Assembly (NCBI RefSeq): GCF_900113865.1
Contig: NZ_FOQY01000007.1
Span: 124,001 to 188,000, forward strand
Origin: Streptosporangium canum
GTDB taxonomy: Bacteria > Actinomycetota > Actinomycetes > Streptosporangiales > Streptosporangiaceae
Reading direction: 5' to 3'
DNA: 64,000 nucleotides
Shown here: positions 8,342-16,575 of the stretch, piece by piece
Position numbering within the stretch: the stretch's first letter is position 1
Layout of the letters: every line of letters begins with the position of its first letter
Notes under the pieces: model-generated
What the model was told of the DNA's origin: nothing
The model's database searches: none
The model's input: the letters and a program-made list of their open reading frames with translations, nothing else
Translations under genes and position numbers: made by a program

Positions 8342-9021
8342 CAGCGCATCTTCGGCCGGGGCATCTTCGCCCCGCGCGGCAGCGGGCCCTTGGGCATCGG
8401 CAGCGTCTGAGGAAGCGCCTTGAGGCGGTTGTTGATCTCGTAGACCGCGGGCTTCTTGAGGTTGCGGGGCAGCTTCATCAGATGCCGCTGCAGCTTGGCG
8501 AGGGGGATCTGGCCCTCGCCGTCGCCGGACTGGATGTCGTAGACCGGGACGTCGAGCGCGACCCGCTGGACGCGCTTCTTCTCGGCCACCAGCATCTTCT
8601 GCACGCGGCTGCCCGGTCCCTCGGAGACCAGGACGATGCCGGGGTAGCCGACCACGCGGTGCACGATGTCCTGGTCGCGGTTGACCGCGACGGCCGGGGT
8701 GACCTCCCAGTTGCCGCGCATCCCCTGCAGGATCGCGGCGGCGGCGCCGACCTGGCCGTGCAGCATCGAATACTGCGACCTCTGCGCGATCTGGCCGAAC
8801 ACGACCAGCCCGACCGTGAGAGCCAGCATGATCCCGATGAACAGCAGATACCAGAACCAGCCGGTGACCAGGCCGATCACGATGCACAGCACGAGCGTGC
8901 CAAGCGCCGACGCGTAGACGATCGGCATCCCCTTGGGGTTGGCCTCCTTGATGATCTGGGCGATCATACGGAGCTGCTTGATGCGCCCCGGGCGCTCTGG
9001 GTCTTCGGGCTTCTTGGCCAT
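8341..9021 (-). CDS. DUF4191 family membrane protein
   Basis: 226 aa from ATG 9021. Basic N-terminus (MAKKPEDPERPGRIKQLRMI), two adjacent membrane helices at ~38-80 (GTLVLCIVIGLVTGWFWYLL and LALTVGLVVFGQIAQRSQYS), then a soluble domain with GVGAAAAILQGMRGNW-like sequence, and a very basic proline-rich tail (PMPKGPLPRGAKMPRPKMR). This is the DUF4191 architecture found next to lipA in actinobacteria. Function is unknown; the location next to lipA and the RDD gene is conserved in my recollection, although here a glucosidase block separates it from lipA. The methyltransferase gene follows with a one-base overlap. Confidence 0.9.
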   Translation of the reverse strand: MAKKPEDPERPGRIKQLRMIAQIIKEANPKGMPIVYASALGTLVLCIVIGLVTGWFWYLLFIGIMLALTVGLVVFGQIAQRSQYSMLHGQVGAAAAILQGMRGNWEVTPAVAVNRDQDIVHRVVGYPGIVLVSEGPGSRVQKMLVAEKKRVQRVALDVPVYDIQSGDGEGQIPLAKLQRHLMKLPRNLKKPAVYEINNRLKALPQTLPMPKGPLPRGAKMPRPKMR

Positions 9022-9156
9022 GTTCTGAAGGATACAAATCCAGGGGTCAAGATATGAAAACGTGACCTGCCGCGCGCCGGTCGGCGGCGCCCGGCGGAGC
9101 GGCCCGGAGAGGCGCCGCCGCCGCCGGACGGGGCGACACGGCCGGGGGTGCCGTCG

Positions 9157-9290
9157 GTTGAGGCGTGGTGCGGATCTCTCGCGCAGTCGGGACCGCCGCC
9201 GGTTGAGGCGTGGTGCGGATCTCTCGCGCGGCCGGGACCGCCGCCGGGTGAGACTCGCTGCGGAAGCCTCACACCGTCACGGTCGCCGCC
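9157..9290. repeat. 45-bp tandem repeat, about 2.5-3 copies
   Basis: The unit begins GTTGAGGCGTGGTGCGGATC at 9157 and again at 9202, nearly identical over 45 bp. A third, degenerate copy begins near 9247 and runs into the 3' end of the glucosidase gene. The unit is a multiple of three, so several frames stay open through it, but no start with a good ribosome site was seen. Confidence 0.75.
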
Positions 9291-11707
9291 AGACGGCGGT
9301 CGGCGACGCTGCGGCCCGCCTCCACGGTGTAGTCGCCGGAGACGGTCCGCCAGCCCTCCTCCGTCCAGACCTGGAAGGCGCGTTCGGGCAGGTGGACCGT
9401 GGTGACCACGGTCTGGCCGGGGCCGGCGTCGACGACGTCGAAGGCGGCCAGCCGGCGGGCGGGCCGGTCGGGGTCCCGGTCCACCGCGGCGAGGTAGAAC
9501 TGGACGACCTCACGTCCGGCGCGCCGGCCGGTGTTGGTCACGGCCACCGTCACGGTCGTGCCGGTGACGGCGATCGTGTCGTAGGACCAGGTCGTGTAGC
9601 CCAGCCCGTGGCCGAACCAGAACGCCGGCGCGCGGCCGGCGCGCTCCCAGGCGCGGTATCCGATGAAAAGGCCCTCGTCATAGGCGACCTCCCCGCCGGC
9701 CGGGGTCACGTTCAGGACGGGCACGTCGGACTGGTGGACCGGCCAGGTGGTGGGCAGCCGGCCGCCGGGCTCGGCGTCGCCGAACAGCACGTCGGCCAGC
9801 GCGTCGCCGGCCTCCTGGCCCGGGAACCAGGTCAGCAGGACCGCGGCGACCTGCTCCAGCCATGGCATCTCCACCGGTGATCCGGCGTTCACCACCACGA
9901 CCGTGCGTGGGTTCGCCCCGGCGACCCTGGCGATCAGCTCGTCCTGGCGGCCGGGCAGGGCCAGGCCGGTGCGGTCGAAGCCCTCGCTCTCCACTTCCGG
10001 GGTGGTCGAGGCGACCACGACCGCCACGTCGGCGCCTGCGGCGACGTCCACCGCCTCGGCGATGAGCGCGTCGTCGCCGGGGGAGGGGGCGGCGTGGCCC
10101 AGGGTGAACGACACGAAGGCCATGCGGCCGAACGCTCCCGTGGGGTGCCTGACGCTCAGCTCGACGGGAGTGCCCGCGGCGAGCGTGGCGGTGATCCGGC
10201 GCTCCGGCGGGGAGAGGAACGCCGCGGCCGGGTCGCCGCCCTCAGCCGTGATCGTCCCGTCGAAGACGGTGTCCCCGTCGATCCTCATGGTGAACGCGCC
10301 GACGCCGGCGATCGAGAACTCGTGCGGGCCGCTCGCCCCGGGGGTGTGGACGGTGCGGATCTCGACGGCGGCCAGGCGGCCGGGGTCCACGTCCGGGGGG
10401 AGCGACCCGACCCAGCGGGCCTCTGTGCCGGCCAGCGGGTGCTCGGCCAGGATCTCGCCCGTGGCGTCCAGGAAGAGGGCGCGGGCGGGGGTGGCCAGGG
10501 GCGCGAGCCGTACCCGGGGGTCGGTGCCGAGCGCGTGGCGGACCTCGACGTCTCCGCGCCCGCGCAGGCCCTCCAGAGGCGAGACGACCCGGGCGGGGAA
10601 CACCTGGGCGCTGCCCCCGCCCATGACCCGGGCCTCACCGGCCGCCGACCCGATCAGCGCCACACTCCGGACAGTGCCGAGAGGCAGCAGGCCGCCCTCG
10701 TTGCGCAGCAACGTGAACGACCGGGCGGCCACCTGGCGGGCGAGCGCCGTACCGTCGATCTCCGTGTCGCCGGCGGCCGGGGCGGAACCGGTGGCGGGAG
10801 AAGGTGCGGCCGGGCCGGAGGAGGGACCGGAGGAGTCCTTGGAGGGGCTGGAGGAGTCCTCCAGGGCGCCGACGCGCCGGGCGAGGCGGAGGACGCGGCG
10901 GACCTGGTCGTCGACGACCTCCTCGGCGACCCGGCCCTCGCGGACCGCCGCCTCCAGCTTCTCGCCCCAGGGACCGGACGGCCCCGGCATGGCGACGTCG
11001 AGCCCGCCCTCGGCCGTCGCCGCCGTCGAGCGGGCGGCGGTCCAGTCGGAGACGACGCAGCCGTCGAAACCCCACTCGTCCTTCAGCAGGTCCCGCTGGA
11101 GTGCCCGGTGCTCGGTCATCGTGGTCCCGTTGACCGAGTTGTAGGCGGCCATCATGCCCCAGGCGCCGGCCTGGACGACCCGCTCGAACGGCGCCAGGTA
11201 GACCTCGCGGAGCGCCTTCTCGCCGACCCTCACGTTCACCGTGAACCGGTCGGTCTCGAAGTCGTTGGCCACGAAGTGCTTGGGAGTGGTGCCCACCCCG
11301 CCCTCCTGGACCCCCTCCACGTAGGCGGCGCCGAGCTCGCCGGTCAGATACGGGTCCTCGGAGAAGCACTCGAAGTGACGGCCGCCGAGCGGGCTGCGGT
11401 GCAGGTTGAGGGTCGGGGCGAGCAGCACGTGCACGCCCTTGCGGCGCGCCTCCCGGGCGAGCAGCCGCCCGACCCGGCGGACCAGCGCCACGTCCCAGGT
11501 CGCGGCCAGCGCGGTGGGACTGGGCAGCGCGATCGAGGGATCGGCGCAGGACCACTGCTCCCCGCGTACGCCGATCGGGCCGTCGCTCATCACCAGCCGC
11601 CTGAGCCCGATCTCGGGGAGGGCGGGCAGCGACCACATGTCCGCGCCGGTCAGCAGGCGCACCTTGGCGCTCAGGTCAAGTCGCCCGATCAGGCTCTCGA
11701 TGTCCAT
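9269..11707 (-). CDS. glycoside hydrolase family 3 beta-glucosidase with PA14 insert
   Basis: 812 aa, no signal peptide, so probably cytoplasmic. The N-terminal GH3 barrel shows RLVMSDGPIGVRGEQW, LLAPTLNLHRSPLGGRHFEC, PKHFVANDFETDR and the nucleophile region GFDGCVVSDWTAARS (Asp in SDW). The second GH3 domain includes NEGGLLPLGTVRSVALIGSA and WFPGQEAGDALADVLFG. Between the halves of this domain (~385-540) lies a PA14-like beta domain, and a fibronectin-III-like C-terminal domain (TTVTVAVTNTGRRAGREVVQ) ends the chain. The family removes terminal beta-linked glucose or related sugars; the exact substrate is unknown. It is a single gene interposed between DUF4191 and lipA, without sugar transporter neighbours. 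Confidence 0.93.
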   Translation of the reverse strand: MDIESLIGRLDLSAKVRLLTGADMWSLPALPEIGLRRLVMSDGPIGVRGEQWSCADPSIALPSPTALAATWDVALVRRVGRLLAREARRKGVHVLLAPTLNLHRSPLGGRHFECFSEDPYLTGELGAAYVEGVQEGGVGTTPKHFVANDFETDRFTVNVRVGEKALREVYLAPFERVVQAGAWGMMAAYNSVNGTTMTEHRALQRDLLKDEWGFDGCVVSDWTAARSTAATAEGGLDVAMPGPSGPWGEKLEAAVREGRVAEEVVDDQVRRVLRLARRVGALEDSSSPSKDSSGPSSGPAAPSPATGSAPAAGDTEIDGTALARQVAARSFTLLRNEGGLLPLGTVRSVALIGSAAGEARVMGGGSAQVFPARVVSPLEGLRGRGDVEVRHALGTDPRVRLAPLATPARALFLDATGEILAEHPLAGTEARWVGSLPPDVDPGRLAAVEIRTVHTPGASGPHEFSIAGVGAFTMRIDGDTVFDGTITAEGGDPAAAFLSPPERRITATLAAGTPVELSVRHPTGAFGRMAFVSFTLGHAAPSPGDDALIAEAVDVAAGADVAVVVASTTPEVESEGFDRTGLALPGRQDELIARVAGANPRTVVVVNAGSPVEMPWLEQVAAVLLTWFPGQEAGDALADVLFGDAEPGGRLPTTWPVHQSDVPVLNVTPAGGEVAYDEGLFIGYRAWERAGRAPAFWFGHGLGYTTWSYDTIAVTGTTVTVAVTNTGRRAGREVVQFYLAAVDRDPDRPARRLAAFDVVDAGPGQTVVTTVHLPERAFQVWTEEGWRTVSGDYTVEAGRSVADRRLAATVTV

Positions 11708-12076
11708 CGGGCCAGTCTCACCCAGGAAACCGAGTGCCCAGTAGGTTTGTTGACCATAAAGTTATAAAACCCGCCGCCGTCCCGGCCGGGGGATCCGCTC
11801 CGCAAGGCGCGTCTCCGAGCCTGTCTTTTAACCGCTGATCTTCACATTCACCCTGGCCGGCGCTGGTAGTGATCTATCACGCGTAGCCGAGGGGCGGCGG
11901 CGGGGACCCGGCATGGCCGGCACCCCGCATCCGGCGTTGATCGGTGCCGTCAGGACGACTAGCCTGATCGCCGTGCTGCCGGAAGGCGGGGCCGAGGCGA
12001 TCGCGTCAGGCGGGAAGAGCCCCGACCGCGACGAGCCGCTCGACCGCACCGCCATGGAGTTTGGGGCCGACTGACG
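11708..12076. other. intergenic region with AT-rich glucosidase promoter
   Basis: The first ~60 bp upstream of the glucosidase (11733-11770) are unusually AT-rich for this DNA (AGGTTTGTTGACCATAAAGT and onward) and likely hold its promoter and a repressor site. Farther on there is a GTGAT/ATCAC inverted repeat at 11869-11880. A 53-codon ATG frame (11913-12073) ends just before the next gene; its coding quality is poor and it is not called. Confidence 0.5.
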
Positions 12077-12394
12077 ATGAGCGCGGAAGAGGATTTCAAG
12101 CAGGTCGGCGCCGAGCTGGCCGACCTGGGTGTACGGATCTCCAGGATGATGGGGAGTCCCGCGCTCAAAGATCAGGCGGGGAAGGTGTTCGCGAGCCTGC
12201 AGCGCGACGGCGCGATGGTGTTCCGGCTGGTCAGGGATACCCCCGAGCACGCGGCCGCGCTCAATCTGCCCGGGGCGTCCCTGTTCGACCCCTCGGGGCA
12301 GGGCAGGGAGGTGAAGGACTGGGTGGTCGTGCCCAGCTCCTCGGCCGAGCAATGGACGGATCTGGCCGAGGTCGCCCTCAGCCGCCCACGCTGA
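12077..12394 (+). CDS. TfoX-N/MmcQ-like small protein
   Basis: 105 aa from ATG 12077. The pattern (ISRMMGSPALKDQAGKVFAS; MVFRLVRDTPEHAAALNLPG; ASLFDPSGQGREVKDWVVVP; DLAEVALSRPR) matches small single-domain proteins of the TfoX N-terminal/YjbR superfamily: a 'GKVFA' strand, a residue run ending in 'FDP', and a 'K-x-W-V-x-(V/L)P' strand. Biochemical function is not established for these. There is no strong Shine-Dalgarno sequence. It stands alone between the divergent glucosidase gene and a doubtful short ORF. Confidence 0.68.
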   Translation: MSAEEDFKQVGAELADLGVRISRMMGSPALKDQAGKVFASLQRDGAMVFRLVRDTPEHAAALNLPGASLFDPSGQGREVKDWVVVPSSSAEQWTDLAEVALSRPR

Positions 12395-12471
12395 TCGGTA
12401 GGCCACGCCATGCCGTGCCGGGGCGCGCGGTGCCGGTTCGGTGAGCCGGACGGGCTGGGTGTCAGGGGGCG

Positions 12472-12789
12472 TTGGAGCGCTGGAGCGCGGCGGCACTGCC
12501 GACGATCTACGTGCTGTCCGGCGTGCTGTCGGAGCGCGGTGAGAACTCACAACCCCTGAGCCTCCTGCTCCGCCTCGTGGCCTTGGTGGGCTGGGGGTGG
12601 GCTTCGCTCCTGGCGGTACGGCTACGCCGGGAGGCCACGGTCGCATCGGACCGGGCGGGCGGGGCGACCGGCCTGCCACCGAACGCGCGCACGGGCACTG
12701 CGAGGCGGGACGCGCCTTGCGGAAAACGGAAGGGCCCCGCGCGGGAGGCGCGGGGCCCGATGCCGGAACGGGGAGATCAGGCGTGCTGA
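12472..12789 (+). CDS. doubtful ORF: possible remnant of a two-helix membrane protein
   Basis: A TTG-started frame. Its first ~60 residues look like real membrane protein sequence ([20 protein letters not shown], then [20 protein letters not shown] and VRLRREATV). The remainder runs across the lipA terminator and into lipA in antisense and is not credible. No ribosome site precedes the TTG, and the predicted first helix is short. It could be a decayed or truncated copy of a small actinomycete membrane protein whose true end is near 12650. Low confidence. Confidence 0.3.
   Translation: MERWSAAALPTIYVLSGVLSERGENSQPLSLLLRLVALVGWGWASLLAVRLRREATVASDRAGGATGLPPNARTGTARRDAPCGKRKGPAREARGPMPERGDQAC
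12732..12758 (-). terminator. terminator of lipA
   Basis: Perfect 10-bp stem GGGCCCCGCG (12732-12741) / CGCGGGGCCC (12749-12758) around a 7-nt loop, 18 bp past the lipA stop. Confidence 0.8.
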
Positions 12790-13706
12790 CGCGCCTCGAT
12801 GGCCTGCTTGTAGAGACGCCCCGCCCGGTAGGAGGAACGGACCAGCGGGCCGGACAGGACTCCGGCGAAACCGATGGCCTCGGCCTCCTTCTGGAGCTCC
12901 ACGAACTCCTCGGGCTTGACCCAGCGGTCCACCGGGTGGTGGCGCGGGGTGGGACGCAGATACTGGGTCACCGTCAGCAGGTCACAACCGGCCTCGTGGA
13001 GGTCGCGCATGGCCTGGACGATCTCCTCGCGATCCTCGCCCATGCCGAGGATCAGGTTGGACTTGGTCACCAGGCCGGCCTCGCGGGCCTTGGTGATCAC
13101 TCCCAGGGACCGCTCGTAACGGAACCCCGGGCGGATGCGCTTGAAGATCCGCGGCACGGTCTCGACGTTGTGCGCGAACACCTCGGGGGCGGCGGAGAAG
13201 ACCTCCTCGAGCTGGCTCTGGTCCCCGTTGAAGTCGGGCACCAGCAGCTCGACGCCGCAGCCGGGCAGCAGCGCGTGGATCTGCCTGGCGGTCTCGGCGT
13301 ACAGCCAGGCGCCGCCGTCCGGCAGGTCGTCACGGGCGACCCCGGTCACGGTCGCGTAGTTGAGGCCCATCTGCCGGACCGACTCGGCCACCCGCCGCGG
13401 CTCGTCGGTGTCGTACTCCTTGGGCTTGCCGGTGTCGATCTGGCAGAAGTCGCATCGCCTGGTGCACTGGTCGCCGCCGATGAGGAAGGTGGCCTCACGG
13501 TCCTCCCAGCACTCCGAGATGTTGGGACATCCGGCTTCCTGGCAGACGGTGTGCAGACCTTCGCGTTTGACCAGCGCCCGCAGCTCGGTGTGGTTGGGAC
13601 CGGTCCTGAACTTGGTCTTGATCCACTCGGGCTTCTTCTCGATGGGGGTCTCGGCGTTGCGGACCTCCAGACGGAGGAGCTTTCGGCCTTCCGGAGCAAC
13701 GGTCAT
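12777..13706 (-). CDS. lipA: lipoyl synthase (radical SAM)
   Basis: 309 aa from ATG 13706. It inserts two sulfurs at C6 and C8 of octanoyl groups bound to lipoyl domains. It carries both iron-sulfur clusters: the auxiliary cluster motif [13 protein letters not shown] and the radical SAM motif [11 protein letters not shown]. Also visible are [44 protein letters not shown] and the C-terminal [12 protein letters not shown], which includes the conserved Arg-Ser-Ser end. Length is normal. lipB lies 350 bp upstream on the same strand, and sucB and lpd, users of the cofactor, are 3-6 kb away. Confidence 0.97.
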   Translation of the reverse strand: MTVAPEGRKLLRLEVRNAETPIEKKPEWIKTKFRTGPNHTELRALVKREGLHTVCQEAGCPNISECWEDREATFLIGGDQCTRRCDFCQIDTGKPKEYDTDEPRRVAESVRQMGLNYATVTGVARDDLPDGGAWLYAETARQIHALLPGCGVELLVPDFNGDQSQLEEVFSAAPEVFAHNVETVPRIFKRIRPGFRYERSLGVITKAREAGLVTKSNLILGMGEDREEIVQAMRDLHEAGCDLLTVTQYLRPTPRHHPVDRWVKPEEFVELQKEAEAIGFAGVLSGPLVRSSYRAGRLYKQAIEARQHA

Positions 13707-14058
13707 GCGACCTCCTTCGTCGGTCGCGGGACCGAGGTGCTGTGTCTATTCGCTCGCTCGCTACGCTCGCTCACCGCCCCAGCTTATGTCCCGCCGGAGA
13801 ATGACCACACATGCGGGGGGTGGCGGTGCGGATCCGCACATGTGTGGCGTTCGTCCGGATCCGCGCACGCGGAGGAGACGGCACATTTCCCGCATGCCGG
13901 GCGGCGCTTCAGGACCGCCATGCCTCGCCCGAGGCCCGGTCGCGGAGCGGTCCGCGGCCGGGGGTGGACGGCCCGCCACGGCCCCCGCCCGCGCGGGGGC
14001 TCGGCGAAGGTCCCCCCGGAGACCGTCGACGCCTTCGAGATCCCGGCCGCCCGCGCGC
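13707..14058. other. lipB-lipA intergenic region with inverted repeat
   Basis: No gene supported. A strong inverted repeat lies here: CCACACATGCGG (13805-13816) and CCGCACATGTGTGG (13834-13847). Next to it are further GCGGATCCG-type repeats, and a CGCTCGCT-rich stretch at ~13755-13775 sits close to lipA. This may be the lipA promoter and regulatory zone. Confidence 0.5.
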
Positions 14059-14736
14059 TCAGCGCCGGAAGAGCTCCTCCTCGGGGAGCTCGAAGGCCCG
14101 CGCGCCGAGCGCCTCGGCCAGATGCTTCTCGGCGTACGGCATGACCTCGTCGACCACGATCCTGCGGCCGGTCTCGGCCGACAGCGAGGAGACCCCGGCG
14201 TCGCTGATCCCGCACGGGACGATCCGGTTGTACCAGCTCGGGTCGTTGGAGCAGTTGAGCGAGAACCCGTGCATGGTGACACCCCCCGCGACCCTGATGC
14301 CGATCGCGCCGACCTTCCGGTCGGGCAGGCCGTGCGAGGGGTCCCCGGCCACCCAGACGCCGCTGCGCCCCTCCACCCGGCCGACCTGTACGCCGAAGTC
14401 GGCGCAGACGTGGATGAGCGTCTCCTCCAGGAGCCGGACGTAGGAGATCACATCCAGCGGCTCACCGAGCTTGACGATCGGATAGCCCACGAGCTGGCCG
14501 GGACCGTGCCAGGTGATCCGGCCGCCCCGGTCCACGTCGATGACCGGGGTGCCGTCGGAGGGCCGTTCGTTCGGGGCGGTGCGTTTGCCGGCCGTGTAGA
14601 CCGGCGCGTGTTCGAGCATCAGGCAGGTGTCGGGAATCTCGCCGGCCACCCGGCGGGCATGGATCCGCCGCTGAAGATCCCATGCCTGCTCGTAGGGGAA
14701 GTCAACGCCAAGACGGACTATCGCCAGGTCACTCAC
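14059..14736 (-). CDS. lipB: octanoyl-[ACP]:protein octanoyltransferase
   Basis: 225 aa from a GTG start. It moves octanoate from acyl carrier protein onto lipoyl domains, the step before LipA. Signatures are [19 protein letters not shown], the [18 protein letters not shown] block (catalytic-site His and Gly-Pro-Gly), [20 protein letters not shown] with [20 protein letters not shown] (catalytic Lys), and the nucleophile Cys in [15 protein letters not shown]. Length is typical. It is followed on the same strand by lipA. Confidence 0.96.
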   Translation of the reverse strand: MSDLAIVRLGVDFPYEQAWDLQRRIHARRVAGEIPDTCLMLEHAPVYTAGKRTAPNERPSDGTPVIDVDRGGRITWHGPGQLVGYPIVKLGEPLDVISYVRLLEETLIHVCADFGVQVGRVEGRSGVWVAGDPSHGLPDRKVGAIGIRVAGGVTMHGFSLNCSNDPSWYNRIVPCGISDAGVSSLSAETGRRIVVDEVMPYAEKHLAEALGARAFELPEEELFRR

Positions 14737-14764
14737 GTCTCAAGAGTAGTTGACCCGCTCGTGG

Positions 14765-15502
14765 TCATGACGTGAGAAGGCGAGGCTCGATGCGGAACTC
14801 CTTCACCCCGTCCGTCCCGTCGTGCTCGATCCGGTAGGCGTAGCCCTCCGGATCCACGGTGACGGCCTGGATGAACTCGGTGCCCACGTAGTGGAGCGCG
14901 ACGCCCTCGTCGGCGGCGTAACCGCCGGGCAGCTCGCCCGAGGCCACCGACTCGTGCAGCAGCGTGCGGCGCTGCGATTCGGAGTTGTAGTGAACACCAC
15001 ACGAGTAGGGCAGCAGCCCCAGGCCGTCGGACCACGTCCGCAGCGTCGGCCCGAAGGAGTCGGTGTTGCCGCCCACGTGCCAGCACAGCGCCCCCGCGCT
15101 CTGCCCGGACAGCACCACGCCCGCCCGCCACGCCTCCTCGAACGCCTCGTCCAGGCCGTGCAGCCGCCACAGCGCCGCCAGGTTGGCCACGCTGCCGCCA
15201 CTGACGTAGATGACGTCCTGGCTCAGGATCCACTCACGCGGATCCTCGACGTTGGGCATCGGGAACACGGTCAGATGGCTGATCTCGACGTCCCAGTCGC
15301 GGAACGCGCCGTACATCTTCAGCAGCCAGTCGGAGTCGTCTCCCGTGGCGGTGGCCAGCAGGCCCAGCTTGGGCCGGTCCTGGCCGGTCAGGTCAAGGGC
15401 GTACCGCAGCAGCGCGCTCGCCTCGATGAATCCGTGGCGTTTGGAGTGACGGAAGGAGCCGCCCCCGATGGCGAGGATGTGAGACTGCCCGGACCTGCCC
15501 AT
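14765..15502 (-). CDS. peptidase E-like protein (MEROPS S51)
   Basis: 245 aa. Nucleophile elbow VVLSGQSAGALCWHVGG (Ser in SAGA), with ILSQDVIYVSGGSVANLAAL before it and GGYAADEGVALHYVG after it, matches the S51 aspartyl dipeptidase/cyanophycinase-like fold. Such enzymes cut Asp-X dipeptides; actinomycete members are not biochemically defined and the exact substrate is unknown. The ATG at 15502 has GGAGAG 8-9 nt upstream. It lies between lipB and the epimerase gene, all on the same strand, with gaps of 28 and 38 bp, so a shared transcript is plausible. Confidence 0.88.
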   Translation of the reverse strand: MGRSGQSHILAIGGGSFRHSKRHGFIEASALLRYALDLTGQDRPKLGLLATATGDDSDWLLKMYGAFRDWDVEISHLTVFPMPNVEDPREWILSQDVIYVSGGSVANLAALWRLHGLDEAFEEAWRAGVVLSGQSAGALCWHVGGNTDSFGPTLRTWSDGLGLLPYSCGVHYNSESQRRTLLHESVASGELPGGYAADEGVALHYVGTEFIQAVTVDPEGYAYRIEHDGTDGVKEFRIEPRLLTS

Positions 15503-15540
15503 ACGTCATCTCTCCAATGGCTTCGGTGGAAACAGGGACC

Positions 15541-16437
15541 CTAGAGTACGGCGGCGAGTGCCTCGTTGAGACCCATATGCCGGAACGCATGGCCGGCCTC
15601 GAGCAGGCGCCGCGGAACCGCCCTCTGCCCCGTCAGCACCCCCTCCTCCGCGAAGCCCCCGAGGGCCGTACGCAGCACGAACCCGGGTACGGCGAGCGGC
15701 ATCGTGGGCCGGTGCACCGCTTCCCCGAGCACCCTGGTGAACTCCGCGTTGGTGACCGGCTCCGGCGCGGTCAGGTTCACCGGCCCGGAGATCTCCGGGT
15801 CCTTCAGGATGCGCTGTACGGCACGCACCCAGTCGTCGATCGAGATCCACGACCAGTACTGCTCTCCCGACCCCAGGGGCGCCCCCAGGCCCAGTCTGAA
15901 GACCGGCAGGATCCTGGGCAGCATGCCGCCGTCGCCGCTCAGCACCAGGCCGGTGCGGAGCCGGGCCACCCGGATGCCCGCCTCCTCGGCGGGCGCCGTC
16001 TCGGCCTCCCAGGGCACCACCACCTCCTGCGCCAGGAACCCCGAGCCCGGTGGCGACGTCTCGTCCACCTCGCGGTCACCGGTGTCGCCGTAGAAGCCGA
16101 TCGCCGAGCCGGACAGCAGCGCCGGCGGCCTGGCGGACAGCTCCGTCAGCGCCTTCACCAGCGTCCTGGTCCCCTCGATCCGGCTGCGGACCACCTCGCG
16201 CTTGAAGTCGTCGCTCCAGCGCCGGTCGCCGATCCCCGCTCCGGCGAGATGGACCACCGCCTCGGCGCCCTCCAGGGCCGCCGGGTCGACGAGCCCCTTG
16301 GCCGGGTTCCAGAACGACTCGTCCGCGCCTTGCGGCGCCCGCCGTACCAACCGGACCACCCGGGCGCCGTCGGCCCGCAGAGCCTTGACCAGAGCCGATC
16401 CCAGCAGGCCCGAGGACCCGGTAACGATGATCGCCAT
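15541..16437 (-). CDS. TIGR01777 family NAD-dependent epimerase/dehydratase-like protein
   Basis: 298 aa from ATG 16437; a TTG three codons earlier is possible. Rossmann dinucleotide motif IIVTGSSGLLGSALVKAL at the N-terminus, AEAVVHLAGAGIGDRRWSDD, SGSAIGFYGDTGDREVDETS and SWISIDDWVRAVQRIL follow the extended-SDR TIGR01777 (YfcH/SulA-like) pattern, and the C-terminal DUF1731-like segment ends LNEALAAVL. Members are cytoplasmic and of unknown substrate. In mycobacteria a homologue sits next to sucB/dlaT and lipB (recalled), matching the order here. Confidence 0.9.
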   Translation of the reverse strand: MAIIVTGSSGLLGSALVKALRADGARVVRLVRRAPQGADESFWNPAKGLVDPAALEGAEAVVHLAGAGIGDRRWSDDFKREVVRSRIEGTRTLVKALTELSARPPALLSGSAIGFYGDTGDREVDETSPPGSGFLAQEVVVPWEAETAPAEEAGIRVARLRTGLVLSGDGGMLPRILPVFRLGLGAPLGSGEQYWSWISIDDWVRAVQRILKDPEISGPVNLTAPEPVTNAEFTRVLGEAVHRPTMPLAVPGFVLRTALGGFAEEGVLTGQRAVPRRLLEAGHAFRHMGLNEALAAVL

Positions 16438-16526
16438 GTCGTCCAATCTATCCGACCCTCCCCCGGGGACTTCGGGAGCACGGCGGTCGCCGGATTCGCC
16501 ACGGGGGAAAGATCTCGTGGAACGAG

Positions 16527-16559
16527 CCGGGCCGGCCCGCGCAGTGCGGACCGGCCCGG
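16527..16559 (-). terminator. terminator of sucB
   Basis: CCGGGCCGG (16527-16535) pairs with CCGGCCCGG (16551-16559), and the inner CCCGC/GCGG extends the stem. It is located 17 bp after the sucB stop. Confidence 0.75.
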
Positions 16560-16575
16560 TGGGACGAGAGCGGGA

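Noticed and set aside
11913-12073. 53-codon ATG frame before the TfoX-like gene
   Set aside because: GGGGA lies upstream, but the amino-acid pattern is featureless and third-position GC is not raised; insufficient for a gene call.
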